Under the pieces are notes generated by a model. The model did not search any database. It was not told where the DNA came from and saw only the letters and a list, made by a program, of their open reading frames with translations. From Denticeps clupeoides (lineage: Eukaryota; Chordata; Actinopteri; Clupeiformes; Denticipitidae), in NCBI RefSeq assembly GCF_900700375.1, contig NC_041726.1:11138373-11202372 (forward strand): 64,000 bases of DNA, read 5' to 3'. This document shows, piece by piece, positions 51,216 to 61,929 of this stretch (positions are counted from its first letter, which is position 1; each line of letters begins with the position of its first letter). The position numbers and the translations under genes are program-made.

Positions 51216-52388
51216 AGGACAAAAAAAAATGCAATGTTTACCCAGCCAGCGGATCCCACCTCATCCGGCACCCATAAGATAAATACCGAGGGGTAAAAGG
51301 CAGCGCGAGGAAGCAGAAAAGGGCCCTTTGTGGCCCCCGAGTGAGGTGCCTTTCAAGCCCGTTCCCACAGAACGGAGCCCCACAATCGGAGGGCCGACCG
51401 CGGTAACTTTCGCTGGTGCCGGGGACCAGACAGGACAGATAGGCCTCCCTCGGCCACAAGCAGGCATTGTCCGTCGCCACAGAAACCAGTGTCTTCATGT
51501 CAGACATGTTTTTCTGTTTGTTTTCTTTTTCATGTCTTTAATGTGGCCGGGGGGGGAATGTGTCCTCCCCCCGCGTCTCCCCCGACCCGTCCACATTACT
51601 AAACACGCCGTCTTCTCCTCTCTTCTGCAATGATTGTCATTTGTAAAGCTCTTTACTAGTAGACAGGCCCTATCTTTGTCGTGGTGTTGCGGCATCCCTC
51701 TCGCTCGTTTTTCTTTTTGCTTTTTTTAAACCTCTTACTCTATGAGGTTTTGGCACAAACCATTTTTTTTTTGGCCTTAAAAGAAAAAGACACCGCGCTA
51801 ACACAACGGAGGGGGGGAAAAAAACGATCCTTGAAGAATTCTGTCTTTCCCACGCTAAGCCAATTTTCCTCCAAAGATTAAACAAGCTCAAACTGCAGAA
51901 GAAAAGAAGAAGAAAAAAGATCTGGTTATGATTCGAGTCCCCAAAACCAAGGGAGGATGCCCCACAGACATCGAATGGGAAAAACAAATCGAAAGAAGGG
52001 AAAAATGGATTCTATTTTTAAGGGCCTGAAGAATGTCACTCGGTGCCATGACTCAGAAGGATTTCCAGCTCCATGGTAATCAGTTCATTCTGACTGAAGT
52101 CCTCGGCCACATCACACGGCGGACGCCATCTTTTATAGGCTGCGGGTGGGGAAGGGGGCTGGAGAAGTTAAAAGGAGCGCCAATGTTTCATGCTGCAGCC
52201 AGCAGCATGCTGATTGTGCAACGACGCTCTAATACTGGCCGGCGTGCCGCTAATTCTTAAATGTTGCAGATGATTTGGCGGCTTTTATTGGGCTTAATGG
52301 AATACTGGGATGTTATTCCAGTTAGCTGTTTTGCAAGTTTATACATCCTAGAAAGTGAGTGCTGCTTACAAGCTGCAGAATCAATTCA
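51216..52388. other. Gene-free stretch, candidate conserved non-coding DNA
   Basis: No repeat or gene is recognised from about 51,240 to 52,380. The sequence is of even composition with several homeodomain-like and CCAAT-like cores. Its function is unknown. Confidence 0.25.
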
Positions 52389-52559
52389 AGGTGGTAGTAG
52401 CCTAGTGGGTAACACACTCGCCTGTGAACCAGAAGACCCAGGTTCAAATCCCGCTTACTACCATCGTGTCCCTGAGCAAGACACTTAACCCTGAGTGTGC
52501 CAGTAACTACTGATTCTAAGTCGCTCTGGATAAGGGCGTCTGATAAATGCTGTAAATAG
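52389..52559 (+). mobile_element. SINE family 1, best-preserved copy
   Basis: Perfect A box (TAGCCTAGTGGGTAACAC), B box GGTTCAAATCC, GAGCAAGACACTTAACCC and tail CTCTGGATAAGGGCGTCTGA. Close agreement with the inferred family sequence suggests a fairly recent insertion. Confidence 0.8.
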
Positions 52560-55500
52560 AAGTTTTTTTTTTCTCTTTACAACAGCCTCATAAAACTGCT
52601 ATTTTATGGTACTAAAATCTGATTGGTTTGACAACAATGTTGCTGCTGTATATTAACCAGTTCCGTCCCAGTTTGCCGGGATGTCAGGCTCACTTGAATG
52701 GAAAGTATTTAGGAGTGTTTCAGTTTCCATTAAATATTAATGCATTCTTTAAATTCAGAATATAATTATAGCTTCCATAGACCGCAAGGGGGCGATATAA
52801 GAGCCAAATTCAGGCGGCTCCATCTAGTGATGCTTCCTTATATGACAGTGAATACAGGTGGGTTTAAGCTGCTTAAGAGTCTAAATTTATTTATTTATAT
52901 TGGGTTCAATTTTAAGTTGTATGGTTTTTAATATGGAAATTATTGGTATTAACAAACATGAAAAAGAGGCTTATTCTTTTTTTAATTCTTGATTTATTTA
53001 ACTGTTCTATTGGACACTGTGATGTATCATTTGGCTTGAAAAGGAACTGTTAGCTGTTAATGAGTGTGCATGTTATTAATTATAATTATTATTACTAAAT
53101 AATGAATTGGGATATGAAAATTATTGTATAGGCTAGATGATTAATAAATCACACAATATGCCAATTGAGAGCATTAAGGTGGACAATAGTGTACAGTCTC
53201 CAGCATAATGAAATATGAGTTATTTATTAATAAGAATGTGCAACATAACTGAATTGGCGGGTTACTAAGAAGGTAAGTCAGTTTATAACAGTTTAGAACA
53301 TCCCACATGAGACAGATCCGCGGACCTGATGATCAGGGAATTTTAAGAGGGAAATAAGCCCCGTCGCCCCTGACGGGGGTTAATTTTAGCCTCCCCGGGA
53401 CGGGATTATGCCGGGTGTCCCAAGACGCGTGGAAGGCGAGGGGGCGGGGCTCTGGGGGACGCGAAGCGTGTACGCGGTGCGGGACGAGTGACGGGGCGTG
53501 TGGCGTGAGTGAGAAGTGGACGGCCACGCTGCCCTGGCCGCCACGCTGCTATGTTTGAAGTTAATTACAGCCGCGCCAGCCTGTCATTGGCGGCGGCCGC
53601 AGCGACGGGCGGCCTGTAGGTAGCGACGGCGCGTGGTCGCGCGCGCGCACGCACGCACGCACGCACGCACGCTCTCTCTGGAAGCGGCGGAGATCCTGCC
53701 AGACCACACATTCACAAACAGAGAGACGCCAACGCGACATAAAACACGCGGCAGACGCGTCAACGCGTCCGTGTTTGCTGCGCTGCCACCGGGGCGTCCG
53801 AATATTATTATTATTATAAATACGAGATAATAAAATAAAAATGCCGACGAGAGAAAAAAAAGAGGAAGAAGAAACGATGGAAGTACGTAAAATGTTAATT
53901 ACAGAGCGAGAGGAGCCCGCAGAGGACAGGGGGCGCCTGTCCTATTAACTCCCAAATGATCATCCGTCCCCCGAGAACCCCGACATTGTCCACACACGTT
54001 AACATGCAAGCGGCCACACGAAGACAGCGCAGATCTTATGATCAACGAAGCCGGGGTCCGCGCTGCTGCCACAAGAAGGAATTCCACACATTCTGGGGCA
54101 ATTTTGGAGCTTCATGCTCGGTTGTTTTGTGCCTGTGTGTGTGTGTGTGTGTGTGTGTGTGCCCAAGAGGGGCAGGGCGATGAAAAGGAAAAATGCCACC
54201 ATACCACGACAATCTCTTTCCATTGTGTCCCCCCTCTAATCAGCGCCCCTCCGCGGCTCTGAACATGCCTGCGGTGCGCGGCGCTGCGGGGACAGATAAC
54301 GGGACGGGACGGGACGGGACGGAGGGGGGATCGTGAGAACGAACGGCGTTTTACGGGGCGCCGTAAACTGCGCTCTCGGGAGCGGGAGGACGGCGGCCTG
54401 TGTACGGCCGCCCACCCCGCGGTTCGGGGAGGCCACCGCGAAGCCTTTGTGCTCCGCGGCGCCGCCATGGGAACGTTCTTCAAACAAATAAGTCGACCCC
54501 CTCGCCGTATACGGGCCTTCTGGGGCCTTTTGTGGATTGTGCTCCGTGGGCGCGGCGCGTCCGACAGGAACGCCGTGTTTACTTCATCTGTGTCCAAAAG
54601 TTAGGGGGGGAAAACGAGCCATTTTCAGCCGCAGAAAGGAAAATAAACACACATTGTTCTGCAGACAACGTGGGCAGGAGCAGGTCGAGTGACGCGTCAG
54701 GCGGCCATTGCGAGGGCATCGCTCCTCGCCGGCACGACCAAAGCCGAGCGCTGTTTCGGCGTCGCGGCCTTGCCGTGACTCGGTGTCAGCAGGCCGAAAA
54801 GCGGGACCGCCCGGGGGCCCGGATTAGCGTGGCCTGCACCCCGAACACGCCGCTGCTGTCGGTCTAGTGGTGAGTCTTGACGAGGCTGCGCCCTCTTGTG
54901 GTGACCACGTAAAACGTCGCTAGTGTACTTATCATTTCATTATAAATCTGTATGTACATTTAAACGAACTTATTTTAATTTATATAGGTTTTATTGTAGG
55001 TGTGCATTATTACGTTTTCCTTACCCACTGCTAGTTTTATATGATGATAATAAGAGGAGAACTATGTTACTAGTGTTGCCAGGTGTACTAACAAATTATT
55101 TAGTTGCTAGCATACGCTTGCCATAATGTTTTAAATGATTGAAGTGTCAAATTCAACATATTACGCCGGTGAAATCTATATAAACATTTTTTTTAAAGTG
55201 AATCTGGATTTTTTTGTTTTGTTTTTTTGCACATTGGGGTGCTTTAACGCCGCAGACATGGCAACCCTGACTATTGACGTCACCGCAGACAGCACGGCGT
55301 GGACTCGGAGTCGCAGCTGTAATGGCGAAGTTCTTTCATATCCATACAAACCAGAAGCCGCAGAGTAAAAAAAGAAAAATGAAATGATAACGAAAACAGT
55401 TCGTTCTCCGCTACGGCTGGAATGAAAGTGTTCGCCGGCCTTCGGTTAACATTAGTGAGTAAATTGTAAAAGAAAAAAAAAAAAAACAATAGTACACAAA

Positions 55501-55600
55501 CTAGCGCGAGGAAGCGAGCATTTCCATGGGTAATGCTAACGCTATCACAACTACAGAGCCCGCAGAGAACTGCGCTCCCTTCTTTTACATTAAACGACAC
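52560..55600. other. Gene-free stretch with AT-rich left part and CpG-rich right part
   Basis: 52,560-53,320 is AT-rich. 53,330-54,880 is strongly CpG-rich and contains a GCAC/GCGC microsatellite (53,637-53,672), (GT)n (54,136-54,162) and tandem GGGAC units (54,300-54,320). 54,900-55,600 is AT-rich again. An arginine-rich minus-strand frame at 54,112-54,597 looks like a by-product of GC content. Confidence 0.35.
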
Positions 55601-55617
55601 ATTAGATGCCAATGTTG

Positions 55618-55625
55618 CCCGGAAG
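55618..55625 (+). promoter_or_regulatory. ETS-type site before zbtb8b
   Basis: CCCGGAAG, an ETS consensus typical of TATA-less promoters, lies about 100 bases upstream of the zbtb8b ATG in a GC-richer stretch. Confidence 0.3.
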
Positions 55626-55724
55626 AAATGTCTCATGCACGTTCCCACGGCCGGAACTTGTAGGGAACTGTAGAGGACGGAGGCCTTTTTTCCTGTGCAT
55701 GTGAACGGTGAAAGGCGGGAGGTG

Positions 55725-57356
55725 ATGGAGGTGCCCTGCTACCAGTCCCGGCTCCTCCGCGAGCTGAACGAGCAGAGGAAGCGGGACTTTTTCTGTGACT
55801 GCAGCGTTGTGGTGGAGGGACACGTTTTCAAGGCGCACCGCAACGTCCTCTTCGCCAGCAGCGGCTACTTCCGGGCCCTCCTGGTCCACTACCTGCAGGA
55901 CAGCGGGCAGCGGCACAGCACGGCGTCCCTGGACATCGTCACCTCCCAGGCCTTTTCCCTGATCCTGGACTTCCTGTACTCCGGCCGGCTGGACCTGCGC
56001 AGCGAGAACGTCATTGAGATCATGTCGGCCGCCAGTTACTTGCAGATGACCGACGTGGTCAACTTCTGCAAGGACTACATCAACACGTCCCTGGAGATCT
56101 GCAACAAGGAGAAGGACCGGGAGAAGAATAAGGACCGGGGCCAGGAGTGTCCGGCCGACAGCGTCGCTCTGGCCACAGTCTCCAGCGCCTCGGCGGCCTC
56201 CACCAGCCAGGCGGACGCGGCCACGCCCGCTGCCACGGGCACGCCGCAGGCCACCGTGTCTACCCCCACTCTCCAGAGCAGCAAGGACTCGGGGAGCGAG
56301 AGCTCGCGCGGAGAGTTCCCCACCATTCCTCTGGCAGGCCCTCCGGGCGGCCGCGTGAACTCCTCGTCCACCGTACTCGTCCAGCCCAAGATCGAGTTCG
56401 ACCGAGACGAGGACGGCGAAGCGCCTCCCAAGGAAGGCCGCAATCTAGACACGAGTCCGGCGCCCAGCACAGAGCCCTACGATTGTTATCCGGTCAAGCT
56501 GCTGCAGTACTACTCCCAGGGCATTCCCTTCGGTGCAGGGACAAGCCGGCTTGATGAGGGGATGGGGCTCGGAAGTTCCTCCAGCATGGAGATCCAGAGT
56601 GACTGGTACGGAGAGGATGCTGGTAAGAGCCTTTCTTTTTTTTGAAGGGGGGGGGGGGGGGGGGTTGTTTTTCAAAATGCACGTCCGTAAAACGTAACAT
56701 TTGGTCAATTTCTCTCTGCTTTAGGAGATGGAATGATGGTTCCCATGAAGCTGCACAGGTGTCCCTTCTGCCCGTACACAGCCAAACAGAAGGGCATTCT
56801 GAAAAGGCACATCCGCTCCCATACCGGGGAGAGGCCGTATCCCTGCGAGACCTGTGGCAAGCGCTTCACTCGCCAGGAGCACTTGCGTACCCACAATCTT
56901 AGCGTAAGTGTCATCCTCTCCGTTGCAAATAAGCATTTTTTTTTCCTACCATTTAGGCGTGAAAGTCAGTAGACGACCAATTTGATTTATCAGATGCCGA
57001 CCAAGGTGCTTGCTAAAGCTACAATAAGTAATAAATGTAATAAAATATACAATAGAGTAATGAAATGTGATTTTTTATGTTGTGTGTCACAGGTCCATCG
57101 CTCCAACTGGCCCATCGTGTGTAAAGGTTGCAGTCGAGTTTTCACTGGAGCCGTGTCGCTCGGACTTAAGCGCTTTGGCTTCTGTGACGGCTGCACCTGC
57201 ATCTCTTCCACCCACGAGACCCTTGCCAGCCAACCAGAGGGGACTGAGAGGGGTGGGGCAGAACCCAACTGGCCTATGTTCATGGATGATGGCGATGAGG
57301 CGGAGCCCAGTGGCAGAGACGATGAGGTGGAGCACAAGCTCGTACCTCAAACGTGA
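55725..57356 (+). CDS. zbtb8b: BTB and zinc-finger protein ZBTB8B
   Basis: Putative nuclear DNA-binding regulator. Exons: 55,725-56,622; 56,725-56,903; 57,093-57,356, joining to 446 residues. An in-frame ATG lies 30 nt upstream (55,695); [23 protein letters not shown] is preferred because family members begin ME. The BTB domain (about 14-118) contains [16 protein letters not shown] and [22 protein letters not shown] in ZBTB8B wording. A long Ala/Ser/Thr-rich linker follows, then WYGEDAGDG. C2H2 finger 1 is [21 protein letters not shown] (cut to its core), joined by TGERPYPC to finger 2, [17 protein letters not shown]; the last His of finger 2 lies across the exon 2/3 junction. A CKGC...CDGC pair follows as a four-cysteine knuckle. 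Intron 1 is only 102 nt and holds an 18-G run. Human ZBTB8B lies close to HPCA. Confidence 0.94.
56647..56664 (+). repeat. 18-G homopolymer in zbtb8b intron 1
   Basis: Eighteen consecutive G lie 24 bases after the donor of a 102-nt intron. Such a run can form a quadruplex and is also prone to sequencing error. Confidence 0.85.
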
Positions 57357-58460
57357 AGTTCAGAGAATGGGGACATGGGTGTGAAACCTGGAAAGCTCCA
57401 CGCTGTGACCTACGTGACCATATAATCAGTGCTGAATGCTGAGTCAGACAAATCGATATCCTGTTTGAATGTTGCGGCCTGTTCCGTGCAGAACTGGAAG
57501 ATAATATGGGCGTGCTCAGACATTTAACTACAATTGCTACTATTATAAAAAAAATTGACAGGTTAATGGGACTTCTTGCAGAACACAGTAGACCAAGTGA
57601 GGAACGAAGAAGTGACTGCCGGGTTTATGGGTTGGAATTGTCTTATGATGGGAGAACACATGATGCACCAGAGGCCGGCTGTGTGGTCATAACCTAATTC
57701 AGCCCGCATTGTCACTGACATGGAGTTTGTTCAAATGTGTAAGCGATTACCTGTAGGTGCATTCTAGGGTTCGTCACCCTGTAAAGGACTGTAGAAAGCA
57801 AATTAAGTTTTTACAATACATATATGAACAGTATTCCAGTTATAATGACTTTCTGTTTATGTTTAACAGACCAAAGGTGAATGTTGTTCCTTCCTATGTA
57901 CAGACATTTCCATTTCATTTTTAACCAAAAGATATTTTTATTTCATTTTGTTCATTTGAGTATTATAAGAGCAGCCTTGTAATATGTACAGTTTTTCTGA
58001 ACTATTTATTTGACAGTAAACTGCGTTTGCTGGTGAAAATTTATTTTGAATCTCTTTTTTTATTACTATTAATACACATTTCCTGTGTTAATGCCATTTT
58101 AATTGTGTGTTTTTCCGTGTCCACGTGATTGTTTTTGTGGCACTTGTCGTGTGTTGCCAGGTCCGCTTCTTATCAGTTTTTTTGTCACTGAAATATATTC
58201 CCCAGAATCTCCTTTCATTGCAATCGAACGGTTAAACAGCGGTAGTTGTATTTCATGTTTGAATACACAAGTTGCTATCCGACTTCGTTTTGTTTCGTTA
58301 CGCGCACTTATTCGAATGTTGGCTTGATTCCTTCCGACGATTTGGCAACCGGACGTATTTTTGTCCGAACAGGTGAAGCTGCTGCTGCTGCGAGAAGCCC
58401 GAGCAGGAAGCTGCCGTGATGGACCTGTTTTACGCGTTTGATTGGTGCTGCCCACTCGTG
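57357..58460 (+). other. zbtb8b 3' UTR and spacer to fuca1
   Basis: Probably zbtb8b 3' UTR up to about 58,080, AT-rich with several ATTTA-type motifs. No second gene is seen. From about 58,340 the sequence becomes GC-richer towards the fuca1 start. Confidence 0.45.
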
Positions 58461-58476
58461 ACCGTCATGTGACGGT
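58461..58476. promoter_or_regulatory. Palindromic TFE/MITF-type box at the fuca1 promoter
   Basis: ACCGTCATGTGACGGT is an inverted repeat with 7-bp arms around TG. Its middle, TCATGTGA, is the M-box bound by MITF/TFEB-type factors and is one base from the lysosomal CLEAR core GTCACGTGAC. It lies 58 bases before the fuca1 ATG. An ATTGG (reverse CCAAT) sits about 20 bases further up. Confidence 0.5.
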
Positions 58477-58533
58477 AAGATACGGGAAGCGAGAACGCGC
58501 GCATTTCCACGGTCCAGGGCTCCGACGCGCGCA

Positions 58534-60636
58534 ATGTCTCCGATGTCTCCGCCGCCGCTGCTGCTGCTCGGGGTCGCGCTGGCTCTTCTCCCCGCGGCCG
58601 CGGACAGGTACACCCCGGACTGGGCGAGCATAGACGCCAGGCCGCTGCCGGCGTGGTACGACGAGGCCAAGCTCGGCATCTTCGTGCACTGGGGCGTGTT
58701 CTCCGTGCCCGGCTTCGGCAAGTACAGCGAGTGGTTCTGGTGGAACTGGCGGGGCGCGAAGGGGACGGACGAGATGAAGTTCATGGAGGAGAACTTCCAG
58801 CCCGGCTTCTCCTACGAAGACTTCGCACCGCGGTTCCACGCCGAGTTTTTCGACCCAGACGCGTGGGCTGAGATATTCCAGGCTTCGGGTGCCAGGTCTG
58901 GGAGGCTGGAAAAGATCGTTTTGTGATGAATAATGATTATTATTACTTATTATTACAGAGTCCAGGCAAATAAAACCGAACTTTCTCACCAGGTATGTGG
59001 TGTTTACAACCAAGCACCATGATGGCTTCGCCAACTGGCCTTCCAAGACTTCCTGGAACTGGAACTCGGTGGACACTGGTCCTCACCGGGACGTGGTGGG
59101 AGAAATAAGCGCAGCGATACGACGCAAGTGAGCCCTTCCCTAACTTCTCCAAATCAGTCGTTTAAATCAGACATTTTATGCATGTCCAAGACCCAGGTTG
59201 GAACCCCACGTACTACCGTCGTGTCCCTGAGCGAGACACTTAACCCCTGACTGTCCCTGTCGGTCGTAAGGCGCTCTGGATAAGGGCGTCTGGTAAATGC
59301 CGCAAATGTGAACTGTGTTCCGTAGGTCCATCCACTTGGGACTGTACCATTCCATGTTTGAATGGTTCAACCCCATGTACCTGGCCGACAAGGCGAGCGG
59401 CTACCAGACCCAGGACTTCGTGTTTACGAAGGCGCTGCCTGAGCTGGTGGACCTCGTGCTGAAATACAAGCCCGACCTGATCTGGTCTGACGGGGACTGG
59501 GAGGCTCCAGACACGTACTGGAACTCGACCGAGTTTCTCGCTTGGCTCTACAACGACAGCCCAGTAAAGGTACGTGGTTCGGATTTTTTGACGGCGGCCC
59601 AACGTGCTCCGCCTTTCATTACGAGATCTGGTTTTGCTTTCGTTTTTCTCATGCCATCCATATTCTCGCTTTAAGGACATCGTGGTTACGAACGACCGGT
59701 GGGGCAAAGGATGCTACTGCAAACACGGCGGATATTACAACTGCGCAGACAGGTTCTCGCCGGTGACCCCCCCGGACCACAAGTGGGAGAAGTGCCAGTC
59801 CATCGATACCCACTCGTGGGGCTACCGGAGGAACATGAAGCTGGACGAGCTGATGGATTTGCCGTCCATCATAAGCGTGAGTGTGCGGAACCTGCGTGAG
59901 TCGTGAGAACAGGCGGGCGGACGGGCGCTTGACTCCGCCCGCTCGATGTCTCTCCCCCCCACCAGGACTTTGTGAACACCGTGGCTCTCGGGGGAAACTA
60001 CCTGCTGAACATTGGGCCCATGCACGACGGCATGATCGCCCCGGTGTTCGAGGAGCGCTTGCGAGGCGTGGGGGGCTGGTTGGACGTAAACGGGGAAGCC
60101 ATCTACGCCACCCGGCCGTGGAGAGTCTCGTACGAGAACGGCACGGTGCCCGTCTGGTGAGGAACCGTAATGCGTAGCGGAGTTGATGGTTAAAGGGACG
60201 TTAAGTGTTTCAAATTTGGAGAAACGGTTGGCGGCGGCGTCCGAAAGGAAGTGAAACTACTTAAACACCAGGGTGGCTTTGGTTTCAGGTACACGGCCAC
60301 CGCGTCCAGCGTGTACGCCATCCTCCTGAAGTGGCCGCAGCAGAACCCGTTCAAGCTCGATGCCCCGAATACCTCAAACTCCACCAATGTAAGCTGGCAA
60401 AATTCTTACAGACATTTTACGTATGACATTTCGTACTGTTCTATGAACTGGACACGGCAACATGAGGCTTTCTTCGATAAAAAGTCATGACTTTGTCTTT
60501 GTAGGTCACATTGTTGGGGGACCCTACGCTTCTGAAGTGGGCTCCGGTGAATCCAAAGGGACTGACCGTCACCTTGCCTGAAATGCCACCCTGCCCAGGC
60601 AACGCTTGGACTCTGAAGTTGGACGGTGTAGCATAA
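58534..60636 (+). CDS. fuca1: Lysosomal alpha-L-fucosidase (GH29)
   Basis: Removes terminal alpha-L-fucose from glycoproteins and glycolipids in the lysosome. Exons: 58,534-58,895; 58,993-59,127; 59,326-59,569; 59,676-59,876; 59,966-60,156; 60,289-60,388; 60,505-60,636. All have GT-AG borders and join to 454 residues (human 466). The signal peptide is [16 protein letters not shown]. Family blocks are [41 protein letters not shown] and [10 protein letters not shown]. The nucleophile is D221 in IWSDG (human D225); E285 in KWEKC aligns with the human acid/base E289. N-glycosylation motifs include NST near the YWNSTEF block. A second in-frame ATG lies 9 nt downstream. FUCA2 is a close alternative, but the wording is nearer FUCA1. 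AATAAA follows at about 60,907. neu1 is convergent, 1.3 kb away. Confidence 0.94.
59189..59307 (+). mobile_element. SINE family 1 fragment in fuca1 intron 2
   Basis: 5'-truncated: it starts at AGACCCAGGTTGGAACCCC (B-box side) and ends AAGGGCGTCTGGTAAATG. It fills most of the 198-nt intron and stops 18 bases short of the next exon. Confidence 0.75.
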
Positions 60637-61929
60637 AACAATACATAAAGCAACAAATTATACAGACATGTACTTAAGAACTGTACTTAATTCCTTTTTA
60701 TTTAGCTCATTATTAACAGTTTTTTTGTAATGATTCTTTTAAATGCTGCATCTCAGGAATGATATGGTGCGTGTGTGTGTGTGTGTGTGTGTACAGGGAT
60801 TACCTCTGCCAGCCATGACCCTGTTCATGAATAAGTGGTGATGGGTAGTGATTGAAACATTTCTGACGTGATCTTAGAATTAAGTTAATTAAATGATTAA
60901 TATCCAATAAATATAATACTGTTCCTGCATAGTTTTTTTTTTTTTTAACAATGTACATTTTATTTCTTTTGCATATGCACATGTGATGAACTTTTAGGAC
61001 TTAGATCAGACTTTGAATATAAAAGATTGCAATGGGATAACCCCAAATATGCCAAACGTCAGTCCACTTGTGGAGGAGGAGAAACAAAGAACGGGGGAAA
61101 AATGAAATAAAACAACGTGCAATTATGTGATTGATTAGTGCAACTGAATTGGAATACACATAACTTAATTGGAAAACTTTATTAAGCGGTCAGTAACAAA
61201 CTAAAGACTACAGTAATCAAAATGCATGGCTAGCTTGCTGTGCAAATTTATTTCATGAACATTACATTATGTGAAATGTAATAAATGTGATCACAACTAG
61301 CAATAGTTTTTTTAATATGAAAATACGTATATTTTCTCATTTGAAATGTATGAACGGTGACTTACAACACTGTCTCTATTGCTCTGTAATGTTTTTTTTT
61401 TTTACATTTAACTGCAGTTCACCAATTATCACAATCTGTATAACGCAAGGCATAAAAGGACGGTCCGAAATCAACAGATGGACATCAGAAAAGACATTTG
61501 CTATTTTCATCACACAATTCCAGAGAATGGAAATTACATTTCCTGCAGAGAATTAAAACCATGAGATAGAAGAAATCATGCTTTCACAGAATTCTAAATG
61601 AATGCATGGACAAATTTATTAAAAAAAAAAAAAATTATGTGAGCATATTTTTCCCCCTAAAGTCCAGAAGTCAGTGGCCCCAGAAAAAGAGGAAAAACTG
61701 TCCCAACACGGGTTCACAGGTTCCCCATCCCACATAGAGGACCACAGGCCCAGAAGAAGTGCAAATGGAATGAATGATCACTCAGTCCAAATATTAAAAA
61801 AAAAAAGTTCCCTGATTTTTTAAAAAATATTTCTTTACCACTTTAGCATTAAACGTCCCTAAATACTTCATTTGGCTTGATCAAGTCCCCACTGTCCCTT
61901 TAATTCTTACTCCCTACCACGCTTCACAT
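60637..61929. other. Convergent spacer, 3' UTRs of fuca1 and neu1
   Basis: fuca1 3' UTR to about 60,930 (AATAAA at about 60,907), with (GT)n at 60,770-60,792. AT-rich unique DNA follows. The neu1 3' UTR on the minus strand probably ends near 61,600, with AATAAA (minus) at 61,615-61,620. No other gene is seen. Confidence 0.5.

Noticed and set aside
54112-54597. Arginine/proline-rich minus-strand frame of 161 codons
   Set aside because: It lies in CpG-rich DNA and runs into a (CA)n microsatellite at its end; no domain, no splice context.
56147-56554. 135-codon plus-strand frame inside zbtb8b exon 1
   Set aside because: It is an alternative frame of a GC-rich coding exon. The BTB frame is the supported one.
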